Below are positions 27,584 through 35,974 of a DNA stretch of 64,000 bases, piece by piece. The position numbers and the translations under genes were made by a program. The notes beneath the pieces were generated by a model that was not told the origin of the DNA, did no database searches, and saw nothing but the letters and a program-made list of their open reading frames with translations. Within the stretch, counting starts at the first letter, position 1, and the number at the start of each line of letters is the position of its first letter. This DNA comes from Provencibacterium sp. (GTDB taxonomy: Bacteria > Bacillota > Clostridia > Oscillospirales > Ruminococcaceae): positions 1-64,000 of the forward strand of contig JAAWAN010000040.1 of NCBI GenBank assembly GCA_022792175.1, written 5' to 3'.

Positions 27584-27797
27584 GGTAATAAGCTCCTCCT
27601 TATTTTTTCAGACGTTCATTCCCGCCACACCGGCCGTTTTCGGCGCGGGGCGCGCATTCTCAAAGCCCGCATGGGCAGCGCGCCGGCGACAGAGGACTGT
27701 CCGCTTTCATGTCATGCCGGGTTTCCGGCAAGGCACGAACCCCCGTCAGACCCGGCAAAAAGGTGCCGCCAAAGCCGACGGAATTCCATACCGGAAT
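27584..27797 (-). other. rplS 5' leader, about 200 nt, structured
   Basis: From the predicted start near 27790 to the rplS ATG the RNA contains GC-rich complementary segments, for example GCCGGGT and ACCCGGC spaced by about 25 bases, and a GCGCGCC-rich stretch. Ribosomal protein genes in Firmicutes often have autoregulatory leaders here (an L19 leader family is known); I cannot confirm a match by eye. Confidence 0.35.
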
Positions 27798-27826
27798 ATT
27801 TTAGCACAGGAAAAGAGAAATTGCAA
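27798..27826 (-). promoter_or_regulatory. Sigma-A promoter of rplS
   Basis: On the minus strand TTGCAA (27826-27821), 17 bp, TAAAAT (27803-27798). The preceding 130 bp up to the secreted-protein gene hold no gene. Confidence 0.65.
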
Positions 27827-27954
27827 GCGGTTTGAGCGGGAATTTTGAAAATCAGCCCAAAATACCGGCTGATTGCCGCCCGGCCATCTGACCCAGCTGT
27901 CTGGACACGGCAGAACGTCCTCTTGCGCAGATAAAATCCTCCTCCTGTTTCCGC

Positions 27955-28872
27955 CTATCCCTTCATGCGCGGGTCATCCTCATAACCGCGGTAGATGGTG
28001 CGCTCCTGCTCGCGCAGCTCCTTGCGCTCCGCCTCCAGCGCCCCCTTCTTTTCCTGATAGGAAAGGCTTTTAAGCTCCCCTGCACGAAGCTGCTCCTCCA
28101 GCTTTTCCAGCTCCTTTTCAATCTCATTAAGCCGTTTTTTCAAATCCCAGTAGCCGTTATAATCCTGTTCGGGCACCACTCTCTGCAGCCCGCTCTTTTC
28201 CGCCTCCCGCCCGGCCTGCTTTACGGCGGCGGCCGCCATCTCCGCCTCCTTTTTGAGCGTATCCTGCCGCTCAGTGAAGCGCTGCTTGCTTATCTTTTCG
28301 CTTTGATAAACCGCCTTTAACAGCGCCTGCTCCCGCTCACAGCGGTAAACGCGGTAGCGGGCCTCCCACAGCGCATTTTCGACATCGCCGCCCCGGCCAT
28401 CCGGATTCTCAGCGCCCTCCCAGAGGATGCGCTCCTCTTCCCTCTGCAGCTGCTGCGCCCGGCGCTCGAAGCGCAGCCGGCTGGTAAGATAGGCGGGGGA
28501 AGCCAGCCGGTGGCTTTGGTAGGTATTTTCCAGCTCCAAAAGCCGTTCTCCGTTTACCCGCTTTTGATACTGCACATCGTTATACCGGGTCTGATAGTGC
28601 GAAGAGAGCTGCTCCGGGTCGGCCTTCTCCGCAAAGGGGCTGCCCAGCTTTACTGCCTGCACATCCAACGGCGCCTTTTCCGCAAAATATTCCTCCAAGG
28701 AAATCTTCCCCGCCTGATAGCGCTCCTCCAGCTCCAGCTGCGAAAGCCGGACCAGATAGGCCTCCTGCTGCTCTTCTGCCGTTTTCCCGGTTTCGTCCGC
28801 CGCTGCGGCCGGAACAGCGAGCAAAATCCCGCACAGCAGCACCGCCATGCTCTGAAATATGCGAAAGCGCAT
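27955..28872 (-). CDS. Secreted, charged, helical protein of unknown function
   Basis: 305 residues. A clean signal peptide (MRFRIFQSMAVLLCGILLAVPAAAA, cleavage after about 25) precedes a long Glu/Lys/Arg/Gln-rich, Cys-poor region with heptad-like spacing (for example KKRLNEIEKELEKLEEQLR), so mostly coiled coil. Short repeated themes with YQAGKISLEEY, YQSEKISKQRF and LRAGELKSLSYQEK (each 'hydrophilic-x-G/K-I/L-S-x-x-x-Y/F') suggest repeated SHOCT-like turns. ATG 28872 follows GGAGAGAGGA. It is divergent from yibE/F. I do not recognise a named family. Confidence 0.75.
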   Translation of the reverse strand: MRFRIFQSMAVLLCGILLAVPAAAADETGKTAEEQQEAYLVRLSQLELEERYQAGKISLEEYFAEKAPLDVQAVKLGSPFAEKADPEQLSSHYQTRYNDVQYQKRVNGERLLELENTYQSHRLASPAYLTSRLRFERRAQQLQREEERILWEGAENPDGRGGDVENALWEARYRVYRCEREQALLKAVYQSEKISKQRFTERQDTLKKEAEMAAAAVKQAGREAEKSGLQRVVPEQDYNGYWDLKKRLNEIEKELEKLEEQLRAGELKSLSYQEKKGALEAERKELREQERTIYRGYEDDPRMKG

Positions 28873-28959
28873 CGTTCCTCTCTCCTTTTCTTCCATTCAA
28901 AAAATCAGAAGCTCCTTTTCCTTATATTAGCACAGCCCCTTCGCCCGGTCAATGAGGGC

Positions 28960-28988
28960 TTGACAGCATCCGGCCGGCTGATTAGGAT
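28960..28988 (+). promoter_or_regulatory. Sigma-A-type promoter of the YibE/F gene
   Basis: TTGACA at 28960-28965, 17 bp, TAGGAT at 28983-28988; 43 bp upstream of the ATG at 29031. Confidence 0.6.
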
Positions 28989-29030
28989 ATAGCTGACAGA
29001 AAAATTTTCTAAAGAACCGGAGGCAGATAC

Positions 29031-30215
29031 ATGCACCGTTTTTTCAGCAAAAAAACGCTCACCTTCCTGGGACTGACAGCCTTTTCCATCCTTTTCCTGT
29101 TTCTCGGCAACCGGATAGCCACCCGCGGCAACGCCTACTTTGCAGGCGAAACGATGTCGGAGGACTACTATCTGGCCGAGGTAATCGAGGTTTCGGAGCC
29201 CCGCACCATCGAGGAGAGCTTTGGCGGATACCAGAATACCGTTCAGACTCTCGATCTCAAAATCCGCCTGCTGGACGGGTTTCTCAAAGGGGAAATCCAG
29301 CCGGTCAACGGGCAGCGGATTGAGGCGAATTCCCCCGCGCGCTTTTATCCCTATAAGGTGGGCGACAAGGTCTATGCCACCTTCAACTTTGACCAGAACG
29401 ATCAGCCCTTCTGGTATATCTCCGACCATGCGCGCGGCGGGGCGCTGCTCTTTCTTGCCCTCTCCTTTTTCCTGCTGCTCATCCTGTTCGGCCGCCGGCA
29501 GGGGGTAAATACGGTGATTACGCTGGTTTTCACCATCGCGGCCGTCTTTTTCGTCATGATTCCTGCCATTTTGGGGGGCGCGAACATCTATCTGCTGACC
29601 TTCATCGTCTCTTCCTTTATCGTGGTGATGACGCTGGGCATCGTTATCGGCATAAACAGCAAAAGCCTGGCGGCGGCCGCCGGCTGCGCGGGCGGTGTCG
29701 GCGCGGCCGGGCTGCTGACGGTGGTGATGCAGCAGGTGATGAAAATTTCCGGCCTGCTCAATGAGGAGTCCTCCTTCGTTATGCTGATTAACCCGGAACG
29801 CCCCATCAGCCTGCGGGGGCTTATCTTCGCAGCCATCGCCATCGGCGCGCTGGGTGCGGTTATGGATGTGGCCATGTCCATCTCCTCCTCGCTCGATGAG
29901 CTGGTGCGCTATACCCCCTCCCTCGCCCCGGGAGAGCTGGTGCGCTCCGGCATGCGCATCGGCCGCGACATTATGGGGACGATGGCCAACACCCTGGTGC
30001 TCGCCTATGTGGGCAGCTCGCTCAATGTCATTTTGCTGCTGTTTTCCTATAACCGTTCCCTCTCCGCCATCCTCAACCGGGAGATGGTGGCCGTGGAGGT
30101 GCTGCAGTCGGTGGCAGGCAGCATCGGCATTCTCTGCGCTGTGCCCGCAAGCGCCGTCTGCTATGCGCTGCTGCATGCCCTGCGGCTGAAAAAGGAGGCC
30201 CCGCCTGCGGGCTGA
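29031..30215 (+). CDS. YibE/F-family membrane protein
   Basis: 394 residues. An N-terminal anchor helix (about 10-27) is followed by an extracytoplasmic beta domain of about 100 residues with GDKVYATFNF, then about seven membrane helices. LGAVMDVAMSISSSLDELV and GRDIMGTMANTLVLAYVG are the conserved family segments with polar residues inside the membrane. The family has no firmly assigned substrate. A GGAGG site lies upstream of the ATG. Monocistronic; the IclR gene converges 5 bp after its stop. Confidence 0.92.
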   Translation: MHRFFSKKTLTFLGLTAFSILFLFLGNRIATRGNAYFAGETMSEDYYLAEVIEVSEPRTIEESFGGYQNTVQTLDLKIRLLDGFLKGEIQPVNGQRIEANSPARFYPYKVGDKVYATFNFDQNDQPFWYISDHARGGALLFLALSFFLLLILFGRRQGVNTVITLVFTIAAVFFVMIPAILGGANIYLLTFIVSSFIVVMTLGIVIGINSKSLAAAAGCAGGVGAAGLLTVVMQQVMKISGLLNEESSFVMLINPERPISLRGLIFAAIAIGALGAVMDVAMSISSSLDELVRYTPSLAPGELVRSGMRIGRDIMGTMANTLVLAYVGSSLNVILLLFSYNRSLSAILNREMVAVEVLQSVAGSIGILCAVPASAVCYALLHALRLKKEAPPAG

Positions 30216-30220
30216 AAAAG

Positions 30221-31018
30221 CTACTGCGCCCCCTGGTAGCCCAGCTCCCGGGAGATTTTCCGCCGGGCCTCCAGAATAAAGGGGGCCAGCTCCTGTATGC
30301 GCCGGTCGCTCATGCGCGAAAGAGGGGCGGAAACGCTCAGCGCATTGTTCGCCCTCCCCTGGTAGTCCAGAATGCAGGCGCCGATGCAGCGCACCCCTAT
30401 CTCGTTTTCCTCGTTGTCCAGAGCATAGCCCCTTGCGCGCACCTCCTCCAGCTCCCGGAAAAGGGCATCCAAACTGATAATGGTGCGCTCGGTCAGCCGC
30501 TCAATCCGGCTGCGCTCCCAGAGCTGCGCCACCTTGCCCTCCGGCATCTCCGCGAGCATCGCCTTGCCGACGGCGGTACAGTAGATCGGACGGCGCAGCC
30601 CAATGCGCGAAACCATCCGAATGGAGCCCTCCCGCATCTCTACCTTATCGATATAGACAATCTCCGCCCCATCCCGCTGCACCAGATGGACCGCCTCATG
30701 CGCCTGCTGCCCCAGCCGCTCCAAAAAGGGGCGCGCCAGCCCGACGATATCCAGCCCCTCCAGCAGCATGCCGGAAAGCTCCAGCAGCTTAAAGGTCAGC
30801 CGGTAGCAGCCGGTGCGTTCCTCCTTGCGCACATAGCCCATGGCTATCAGCGAGCAAAGCAGGCGGTGGGCGGTGCTCTTGTGCAGCGAAAGGCGCTGCG
30901 CAATCTCATGCAGCGGCAGCTTCCCCTGCGCCGCCAGCAGCTCCAGTATGCCAAATATTCGCTGCGCCGACTGCACCGGGTTTTTTCCCGCGGCTTTCTC
31001 CTCCGGTAGCTGTTGCAT
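30221..31018 (-). CDS. kdgR: IclR-family transcriptional regulator (KdgR-like)
   Basis: 265 residues. The N-terminal winged helix spans about 14-75 (LPLHEIAQRLSLHKSTAHRL recognition region) and the C-terminal effector domain about 90-255 (GRRPIYCTAVGKAMLA-type and GYALDNEENEIGVRCIGACI motifs). It is divergent from a KDPG aldolase and KDG kinase operon, the usual target of KdgR-type regulators whose ligand is KDG or a related keto-sugar acid. A 12-bp imperfect palindrome at 31181-31209 between them is the likely operator. Specific KdgR identity is inferred from context. Confidence 0.85.
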   Translation of the reverse strand: MQQLPEEKAAGKNPVQSAQRIFGILELLAAQGKLPLHEIAQRLSLHKSTAHRLLCSLIAMGYVRKEERTGCYRLTFKLLELSGMLLEGLDIVGLARPFLERLGQQAHEAVHLVQRDGAEIVYIDKVEMREGSIRMVSRIGLRRPIYCTAVGKAMLAEMPEGKVAQLWERSRIERLTERTIISLDALFRELEEVRARGYALDNEENEIGVRCIGACILDYQGRANNALSVSAPLSRMSDRRIQELAPFILEARRKISRELGYQGAQ

Positions 31019-31141
31019 CCTGCATCCCCATCCTTCTTCTGAAATTCCGGCCTTTTCCTGCCCCGGCCGGACAAAAAGGCTGCCCTATGGCGGCCTCCTT
31101 TAGAAAACCGCTGAAAAATCGGCTGTTCCTGCAAAAAACTA

Positions 31142-31170
31142 TTGATTTTCACGGACAGATTCTTTATAAT
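31142..31170 (+). promoter_or_regulatory. Sigma-A promoter of the KDPG aldolase/KDG kinase operon
   Basis: TTGATT at 31142-31147, 17 bp, TATAAT at 31165-31170. The predicted start falls at about 31177, beside the operator. Confidence 0.8.
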
Positions 31171-31180
31171 GACAGTATAT

Positions 31181-31209
31181 CATAATACGGAATAAAGTTC
31201 CACATTATG
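31181..31209. promoter_or_regulatory. Putative IclR/KdgR operator
   Basis: CATAATACGGAA (31181-31192) and TTCCACATTATG (31198-31209) are inverted repeats with 10 of 12 positions matching around TAAAG. The site begins 11 bp after the -10 box, so a bound repressor would block elongation or open-complex formation. The GGAA...TTCC core resembles IclR-type sites. Confidence 0.65.
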
Positions 31210-31351
31210 AAACGATTTTTCAGCCCTTCAGCATAAAATATGCGGGCGGACCGCCTCCCTTTTTAAGAGAAAGGCAGCCAGACAACAGCCTGCCCGCTCT
31301 TTCCAAAAAACAGAAGCTATTTTAAATCAAAATACAGGAGAGGTGTACAGC

Positions 31352-32314
31352 ATGAACGAAATCATTGAGAAAATCGGCAAAATCGGTCTGGTACCCGTTA
31401 TCAAGATTGAGGATGTCGAAAAGGCGGTTCCGCTGGCCAAGGCGCTGTGCGAGGGCGGCCTTCCCTGCGCGGAGGTAACCTTCCGCACCGCACAGGCGGA
31501 GGAGGCTATCCGCCGCATTACCGAGGCGCTGCCGGAAATGCTCGTCGGCGCGGGCACCGTTCTGACCACCGAGCAGGTGGACCGGGCGGTCGGCGCGGGC
31601 GCGAAGTTCATCGTCAGCCCCGGCTTCAACCGCAAAATCGTGACCTACTGCATTGAAAAGGGCATCCCGGTCACCCCCGGATGCTCGAGCCCGAGCGATG
31701 TGGAACAGGCGATTGAGTGCGGGCTGGATGTTGTCAAGTTCTTCCCGGCCGAGGCTGCGGGCGGGCTGCCGATGATTAAGGCGATGTGCGGCCCCTATAC
31801 CAACCTCAAATTCATGCCTACCGGCGGCATCAGCGCAAAAAACCTCAACGATTACCTCTCCTTCAAGAAGATCCTCGCCTGCGGCGGCAGCTGGATGGTG
31901 AAGGAGGATCTCATTCAGAGCGGCGACTTCGCGGCCATCACTGCGCTCGCGCGCGAAGCAGTCGGCACGATGCTCGGCTTCGAGCTCGCGCATGTCGGCA
32001 TCAACGCCGCCAATGAGGAGGAGGCCTCGAAGACGGCGAACGCCTTCTGCTCGATCTTCAACTTTGCGCCGAAGGCGGGCAACTCCTCTATCTTTGCCGG
32101 AACGGCGGTTGAGGTCATGAAGACCCCCTATCTCGGCAAAAACGGGCATATCGCCATTCGCACCAACTATCTTGAGCGCGCCATCAACTATCTCGAGATG
32201 CAGGGTGTTCAGTTCGATGAGAGCACCAAAAAGTTTAACGCAAAGGGCGAGATGGTCGCTATCTATATGAAAGACGAAATCGGCGGCTTTGCCGTGCATC
32301 TCGTTCAGAAATAA
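31352..32314 (+). CDS. eda: KDPG/KHG aldolase fused to a C-terminal VOC-like domain
   Basis: 320 residues. Residues 1-205 form the class I aldolase: catalytic Glu41 (AEVTFR) and Schiff-base Lys129 (DVVKFFPAE), with GAGTVL and PTGGIS phosphate loops. It splits 2-keto-3-deoxy-6-phosphogluconate to pyruvate and glyceraldehyde-3-phosphate. Residues about 210-320 are an extra domain (FELAHVGINAANEEEA..., ending EIGGFAVHLVQ) with the beta-alpha-beta pattern of glyoxalase/VOC proteins; its role is unknown. ATG 31352 follows AGGAGAGG. First gene of the operon; kdgK follows by 101 bp. Confidence 0.93.
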   Translation: MNEIIEKIGKIGLVPVIKIEDVEKAVPLAKALCEGGLPCAEVTFRTAQAEEAIRRITEALPEMLVGAGTVLTTEQVDRAVGAGAKFIVSPGFNRKIVTYCIEKGIPVTPGCSSPSDVEQAIECGLDVVKFFPAEAAGGLPMIKAMCGPYTNLKFMPTGGISAKNLNDYLSFKKILACGGSWMVKEDLIQSGDFAAITALAREAVGTMLGFELAHVGINAANEEEASKTANAFCSIFNFAPKAGNSSIFAGTAVEVMKTPYLGKNGHIAIRTNYLERAINYLEMQGVQFDESTKKFNAKGEMVAIYMKDEIGGFAVHLVQK

Positions 32315-32415
32315 ACAGGCGCCTGTTATGCGGCCCGCTTTCCCGCAAAAAAGGGAGACGGCGTATAAGACAGACCACCTTAAAAAGGCTATCGACGAAA
32401 GGAAAGAGGATATCA

Positions 32416-33438
32416 ATGGCTAAGGTTGTAACATTCGGCGAGATTATGCTCCGGTTCGCTCCGGAGGGCTATACCCGTTTCGTGCAGGCGGAGACCTATG
32501 GCGCCACCTATGGCGGAGGCGAAGCGAACGTTGCCGTTTCGCTCGCAAACTATGGGATGGATGCGGCATTCGTCACCAAGCTCCCGACACATGATATCGG
32601 CCAGGCGGGTGTCAATGCCCTGCGCCGCTATGGGGTGGATACTTCGAAAATTGTGCGCGGCGGCAGCCGGGTCGGCACCTACTATCTGGAAAAGGGCGCC
32701 AGCCAGCGTCCGAGCAAGGTTATCTATGACCGCGCCCATTCGGCCATCGCCGAGGCGACGACTGCCGATTTTGACTGGGACAGCATCTTCGAGGGCTGCG
32801 AGTGGTTCCACTTCACCGGCATCACCCCCGCGCTCGGCGACAATGTAGCCGCTATCTGCCTTGAGGCCTGCAAAAAGGCGAAGGAGAAGGGCATCACCGT
32901 CAGCTGCGACCTTAACTTCCGCAAAAACCTCTGGACCAGCGAGAAGGCCGGCAAAGTCATGGGCGAGTTGGTTCCCTTTGTGGATGTCTGCATCGCCAAC
33001 GAGGAGGATGCGGAGAAGGTCTTCGGCATCAAGGCGGAAAACACCGACGTCACCGGCGGCAAGCTTGACCACGAGGGCTACAAGAGCGTTGCCAAGCAGC
33101 TGGCCGAGCGTTTTGGCTGCAAGATGGTCGCCATCACCCTGCGCGGCAGCATCTCCGCCTCGGACAATAACTGGGCGGGCATGCTCTACGACGGCAAGGA
33201 TTTCTATTTCAGCAAAAACTACCTCATTCATATCGTGGACCGCGTCGGCGGCGGCGACAGCTTCGGCGGCGGCCTTATCTATGCCATCATGAACAAGTAT
33301 GACGGACAGAGCGCCATTGAGTTTGCGGTTGCTGCCTCCTGCCTCAAGCACTCCATCGAGACTGACTTTAACCATGTTTCGGTTGCGGAGGTCACTGCCT
33401 TAGCCGGCGGCGACGGTTCCGGCCGTGTTCAGAGATAA
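32416..33438 (+). CDS. kdgK: 2-keto-3-deoxygluconate kinase (PfkB family)
   Basis: 340 residues. It phosphorylates KDG to KDPG, the substrate of the preceding aldolase. The N-terminal GEIMLRF and YGGGEANVAVSLA are PfkB signature 1; the C-terminal signature is VDRVGGGDSFGGG with base Asp281, where the usual GAGD is GGGD. LNFRKNLW fits KDG kinases. AAAGGAAAGAGG precedes the ATG. The pair forms the lower part of pectin/uronate breakdown; upper-pathway genes are not in the window. Confidence 0.93.
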   Translation: MAKVVTFGEIMLRFAPEGYTRFVQAETYGATYGGGEANVAVSLANYGMDAAFVTKLPTHDIGQAGVNALRRYGVDTSKIVRGGSRVGTYYLEKGASQRPSKVIYDRAHSAIAEATTADFDWDSIFEGCEWFHFTGITPALGDNVAAICLEACKKAKEKGITVSCDLNFRKNLWTSEKAGKVMGELVPFVDVCIANEEDAEKVFGIKAENTDVTGGKLDHEGYKSVAKQLAERFGCKMVAITLRGSISASDNNWAGMLYDGKDFYFSKNYLIHIVDRVGGGDSFGGGLIYAIMNKYDGQSAIEFAVAASCLKHSIETDFNHVSVAEVTALAGGDGSGRVQR

Positions 33439-33464
33439 TTTCCTTTTAAAATACACTTTTCGCC

Positions 33465-33507
33465 AAAGCGCCTGCCCGGAAATTTCGGGCAGGCGCTTTG
33501 GTGTTTT
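33465..33507 (+). terminator. Intrinsic terminator after kdgK
   Basis: Perfect 14-bp stem (AAAGCGCCTGCCCG at 33465-33478 with 33486-33499), 7-base loop, then GGTGTTTTT. Confidence 0.85.
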
Positions 33508-33606
33508 TAATTCCTGGCATTTTTATATCGCCCAGCTGCACCGGCCGTATAAAGCGCAAAGACCGTTTTCTCTTCGCCTCTATTTGCCGGAAAGAAGCTG
33601 CTGAAA

Positions 33607-33655
33607 AGTTTTTACTCCGGCCTGCAGAAACCGGAAAAAAGGCGATTTTTTATCA
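33607..33655. repeat. Intergenic repeat copy C
   Basis: AGTTTTTACTCCGGCCTGCAG followed by AAACCGGAAAAAAGGCGATTTTTT matches the hairpin core of the repeats at 3978-4138 and 59841-59980. It lies between the kdgK terminator and the GNAT stop. Confidence 0.55.
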
Positions 33656-33678
33656 AACATCTGCCCGAAAGGGAGCGC

Positions 33679-34212
33679 TTAAAGCAGCGCCCCCTGCGGA
33701 GTGTAAAAGGCGCCGCAATAGCGCAGCGCTCCCTGCGTCTCCCCCTTCGCAGACTGCTTTAAAAACAAAATCCACAGGTGCCCGCTCGCCTCTTCGCTCT
33801 CCGGCAGAAAAATGCCATAGGGCTTTGCTGGCTCAAAGCCAAACCGCCGGTAATAATCCCCGCCCAGAAGGACAATCCATCCGGCATCCTCCTCTCTTGC
33901 CCGCCGGATGCTCTCCTGCACCAGCTGTTTCCCAATCCCCCGGTTCTGATATTCCGGGCGGACACCCAGCGGCCCCAGAGCCAGCCCCGGATGTTCACCG
34001 ATCTTCGCTTCGCTCAGCGCCAGATAACCGGTTACCTTCCCATCCTCCAGCGCTATCAGGCAGAGGTTTTCCCGGTAGCCGCCATCCTGCAGCAGCCTTT
34101 CGGCAAACGTCCATTCGTTATACTGCGGGTCGCTCTGCGGGTGGCAGAAGGCAGAGTGCAGCACATCCTGCGCCTTCTTCAGATACCGGGCCTCAAAGCT
34201 TCTTATTTCCAT
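33679..34212 (-). CDS. GNAT-family N-acetyltransferase
   Basis: 177 residues. It has the MEIRSFEARYLKKAQDVLHSAF opening, then LGPLGVRPEYQNRGIGKQLV with the acetyl-CoA pyrophosphate loop (R/Q-x-x-G-x-G), and YYRRFGFEPA, typical of small predicted acetyltransferases. Substrate unknown. Its start overlaps the end of the next upstream GNAT gene by 20 bp, so the two are translated together. Confidence 0.9.
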   Translation of the reverse strand: MEIRSFEARYLKKAQDVLHSAFCHPQSDPQYNEWTFAERLLQDGGYRENLCLIALEDGKVTGYLALSEAKIGEHPGLALGPLGVRPEYQNRGIGKQLVQESIRRAREEDAGWIVLLGGDYYRRFGFEPAKPYGIFLPESEEASGHLWILFLKQSAKGETQGALRYCGAFYTPQGALL

Positions 34213-35194
34213 CGCCTGTTAGCTCCTTTAAAACATCCTCATCAATCCGCCTCGTTACGCTGTGGGTATAGGCGGCAAAATACTTCTGCCAGAACCGGCT
34301 CGCCGCCGGATTGATGCTTTCAAAATCAACGCTCAGCCGCTCTATGCCCTCCCCGCGCAGCGTATGCAGAATGAGCCCCAGCAGGCTGCGGGAGAGTCCG
34401 GTGCCCCGGTATTCCGGCAGGCAGCAGGTGTGAAGGATATGGCAGGTTTTCGGCATATCAGAAACCAGCGTTTCCCCGCCACCCAGGCTTATCCTGAAAA
34501 GGGCGGCAGCCCGATTTCCTGAAAGCGCCGCAAAGCAGCGGTCCCCGCTCTCCTGCAGCCCCCGCAGAAATTCCTCCCGGCTGGGGGAAGCGCGCCGGAT
34601 AAAGGTGGGGCTTTTCGCCATATGCTCATCCAGCAGCAGATGAAGCGGATAGGAAAGCTCCCTCTCCTCCCCTTTCAGCTCCCTCAGCTGAAAGCCGGGA
34701 GGGGGCGCCTGCAGAGGAAAATCCTCCCCCGTCAGCCGGATAGCATCCATACACCGCAACCCGAAGCCATAGGAAAAAAGGAGCCGCTGCGTCTCTTCGT
34801 CGTGCGCATACAGGCAGAGCGCATGGCTGCTGGCTCCCGCCCTCGCCCATTTTTCCTGCGCTGCCGGCAGCAGGTGCGCATAAATTTCCGCCCGCCCCTG
34901 CCGCTGGGCGGCATTCGCATGCATCGGCGAGAAGACGCCGCGCGCTCTGGTCGCACCAAAAGCCCGCTCAAAGGGGTCGGTGCCGCAGAGAAAGCCGATT
35001 AACCGCCCGCTTTCTGAAGAAACGGCGGCAACCCCCATGCCGTTTTGCGCAAAATGAGCAAGCGAAAAATCCGGCAGCTCCGGCGGCAGGGCGGGCACTG
35101 CCGCCCGTTCCTCCTGATAGGCCGCATCAACCAGCGCCTTCGCCTCCTCCAGATGCTCCGCCCGAAAACCGGTAACAGCTATCTGTCCCTGCAT
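34193..35194 (-). CDS. GNAT-family acetyltransferase, tandem domains
   Basis: 333 residues, about twice one GNAT domain. The N-terminal half (to about 155) is a degenerate GNAT fold; the C-terminal half holds CCLPEYRGTGLSRSLLGL with the acetyl-CoA loop and ESINPAASRFWQKYF. Such double-domain proteins include acetyltransferases of unknown substrate in Firmicutes. AGGAGG lies 5 bases before ATG 35194. Paired with the GNAT gene downstream. Confidence 0.85.
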   Translation of the reverse strand: MQGQIAVTGFRAEHLEEAKALVDAAYQEERAAVPALPPELPDFSLAHFAQNGMGVAAVSSESGRLIGFLCGTDPFERAFGATRARGVFSPMHANAAQRQGRAEIYAHLLPAAQEKWARAGASSHALCLYAHDEETQRLLFSYGFGLRCMDAIRLTGEDFPLQAPPPGFQLRELKGEERELSYPLHLLLDEHMAKSPTFIRRASPSREEFLRGLQESGDRCFAALSGNRAAALFRISLGGGETLVSDMPKTCHILHTCCLPEYRGTGLSRSLLGLILHTLRGEGIERLSVDFESINPAASRFWQKYFAAYTHSVTRRIDEDVLKELTGDGNKKL

Positions 35195-35316
35195 CGAATC
35201 CTCCTGCCTTTCTTCCCGCTTTGCTGCAAAGCTGCATAAGGTAAATCTCCGCATCCCATACTTTCCAGCAGCGAAGATTTATTATAACAAAAATTTCTGA
35301 AAGAAGGTGCATACCT

Positions 35317-35505
35317 GTGGACTTTTCCGCCTATTCCGAATTTCCCTTTCCCTCTTCGCTTCCCGAGGAGGACCGGCCGCTGAAGCGGTACTTCCTCTCT
35401 CTGTCTGACAGCGAGCAGCTGCGCCTGTTAGGGGCCTGCGGCTGCTATCAGGAATTCCGCGGCCGGGTCGCCGAACAGTATCGGTCAGCCCAGGGAAAGG
35501 GGTAA
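35317..35505 (+). CDS. Small acidic hypothetical protein (GTG start)
   Basis: 62 residues with a GTG start and AAGGTG about 7 bases upstream. It contains EDRPLKRYFLSLSDSEQLRLLG, which resembles short clostridial proteins with a 'YFLSLP..Q..I/L' helix, but I cannot assign it. It is divergent from the tandem GNAT gene. No cysteine cluster of note (CGCY in the middle), no signal peptide. Confidence 0.5.
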   Translation: MDFSAYSEFPFPSSLPEEDRPLKRYFLSLSDSEQLRLLGACGCYQEFRGRVAEQYRSAQGKG

Positions 35506-35548
35506 GTCCTCCCCTTTCGGGCAGGTGCTGTCCTGTCTTTTTGAAGGG

Positions 35549-35974
35549 CTAAAGCAGCGCAAATCCGGCGCTTTCAAAGAGCGGCTGCATCTGGCACAGG
35601 CAGAATGGGTGGCCGGCAGGGTCGAGCATCACCCGCCAGTCCTGCGAAAACTGTGCGCGGGCCTCGGTTGCCCCGCAGCTGAGCGCATAGGCGACGGCCT
35701 CCTCCAGCCGGTTTACCGCAAAATCCAGATGCGCCATCTGCTGCTGCGAGGCCGGCTCCTCCGGCCAGACCGGCGGCTGATAGAGGGGATTTTTTTGAAA
35801 GGTGATACCGGGATATGCCCCCTGCGCCGTTCCCGGGGCGGCTACGCAGGCATATTCCTCATTGTGAAAAACAATTTCCCAGTGAAGCAGCCGGGCATAA
35901 AAGCCGGCCAGCGCATAGGGGTCGGGGCAGTCCAGCACCAGCGCATACAGTTTAATGTTCAGCTCATCCTTCAT
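35549..35974 (-). CDS. VOC-family (glyoxalase-like) protein
   Basis: 141 residues. It begins KLYALVLDCPDPYALAGFYARLL, the standard VOC opening, with a second beta-alpha-beta unit AHLDFAVNRLEEAVAYALSCGA and MLDPAGHPFCLCQ at the end. The His in AHLDF and the later residues could be metal ligands, but family members vary. Substrate unknown. Confidence 0.88.
   Translation of the reverse strand: MKDELNIKLYALVLDCPDPYALAGFYARLLHWEIVFHNEEYACVAAPGTAQGAYPGITFQKNPLYQPPVWPEEPASQQQMAHLDFAVNRLEEAVAYALSCGATEARAQFSQDWRVMLDPAGHPFCLCQMQPLFESAGFALL

Noticed and set aside
28905-30176. Minus-strand open frame opposite yibE/F
   Set aside because: His/Gln/Gly-rich translation without a start signal; YibE/F on the plus strand has promoter, RBS and family motifs.
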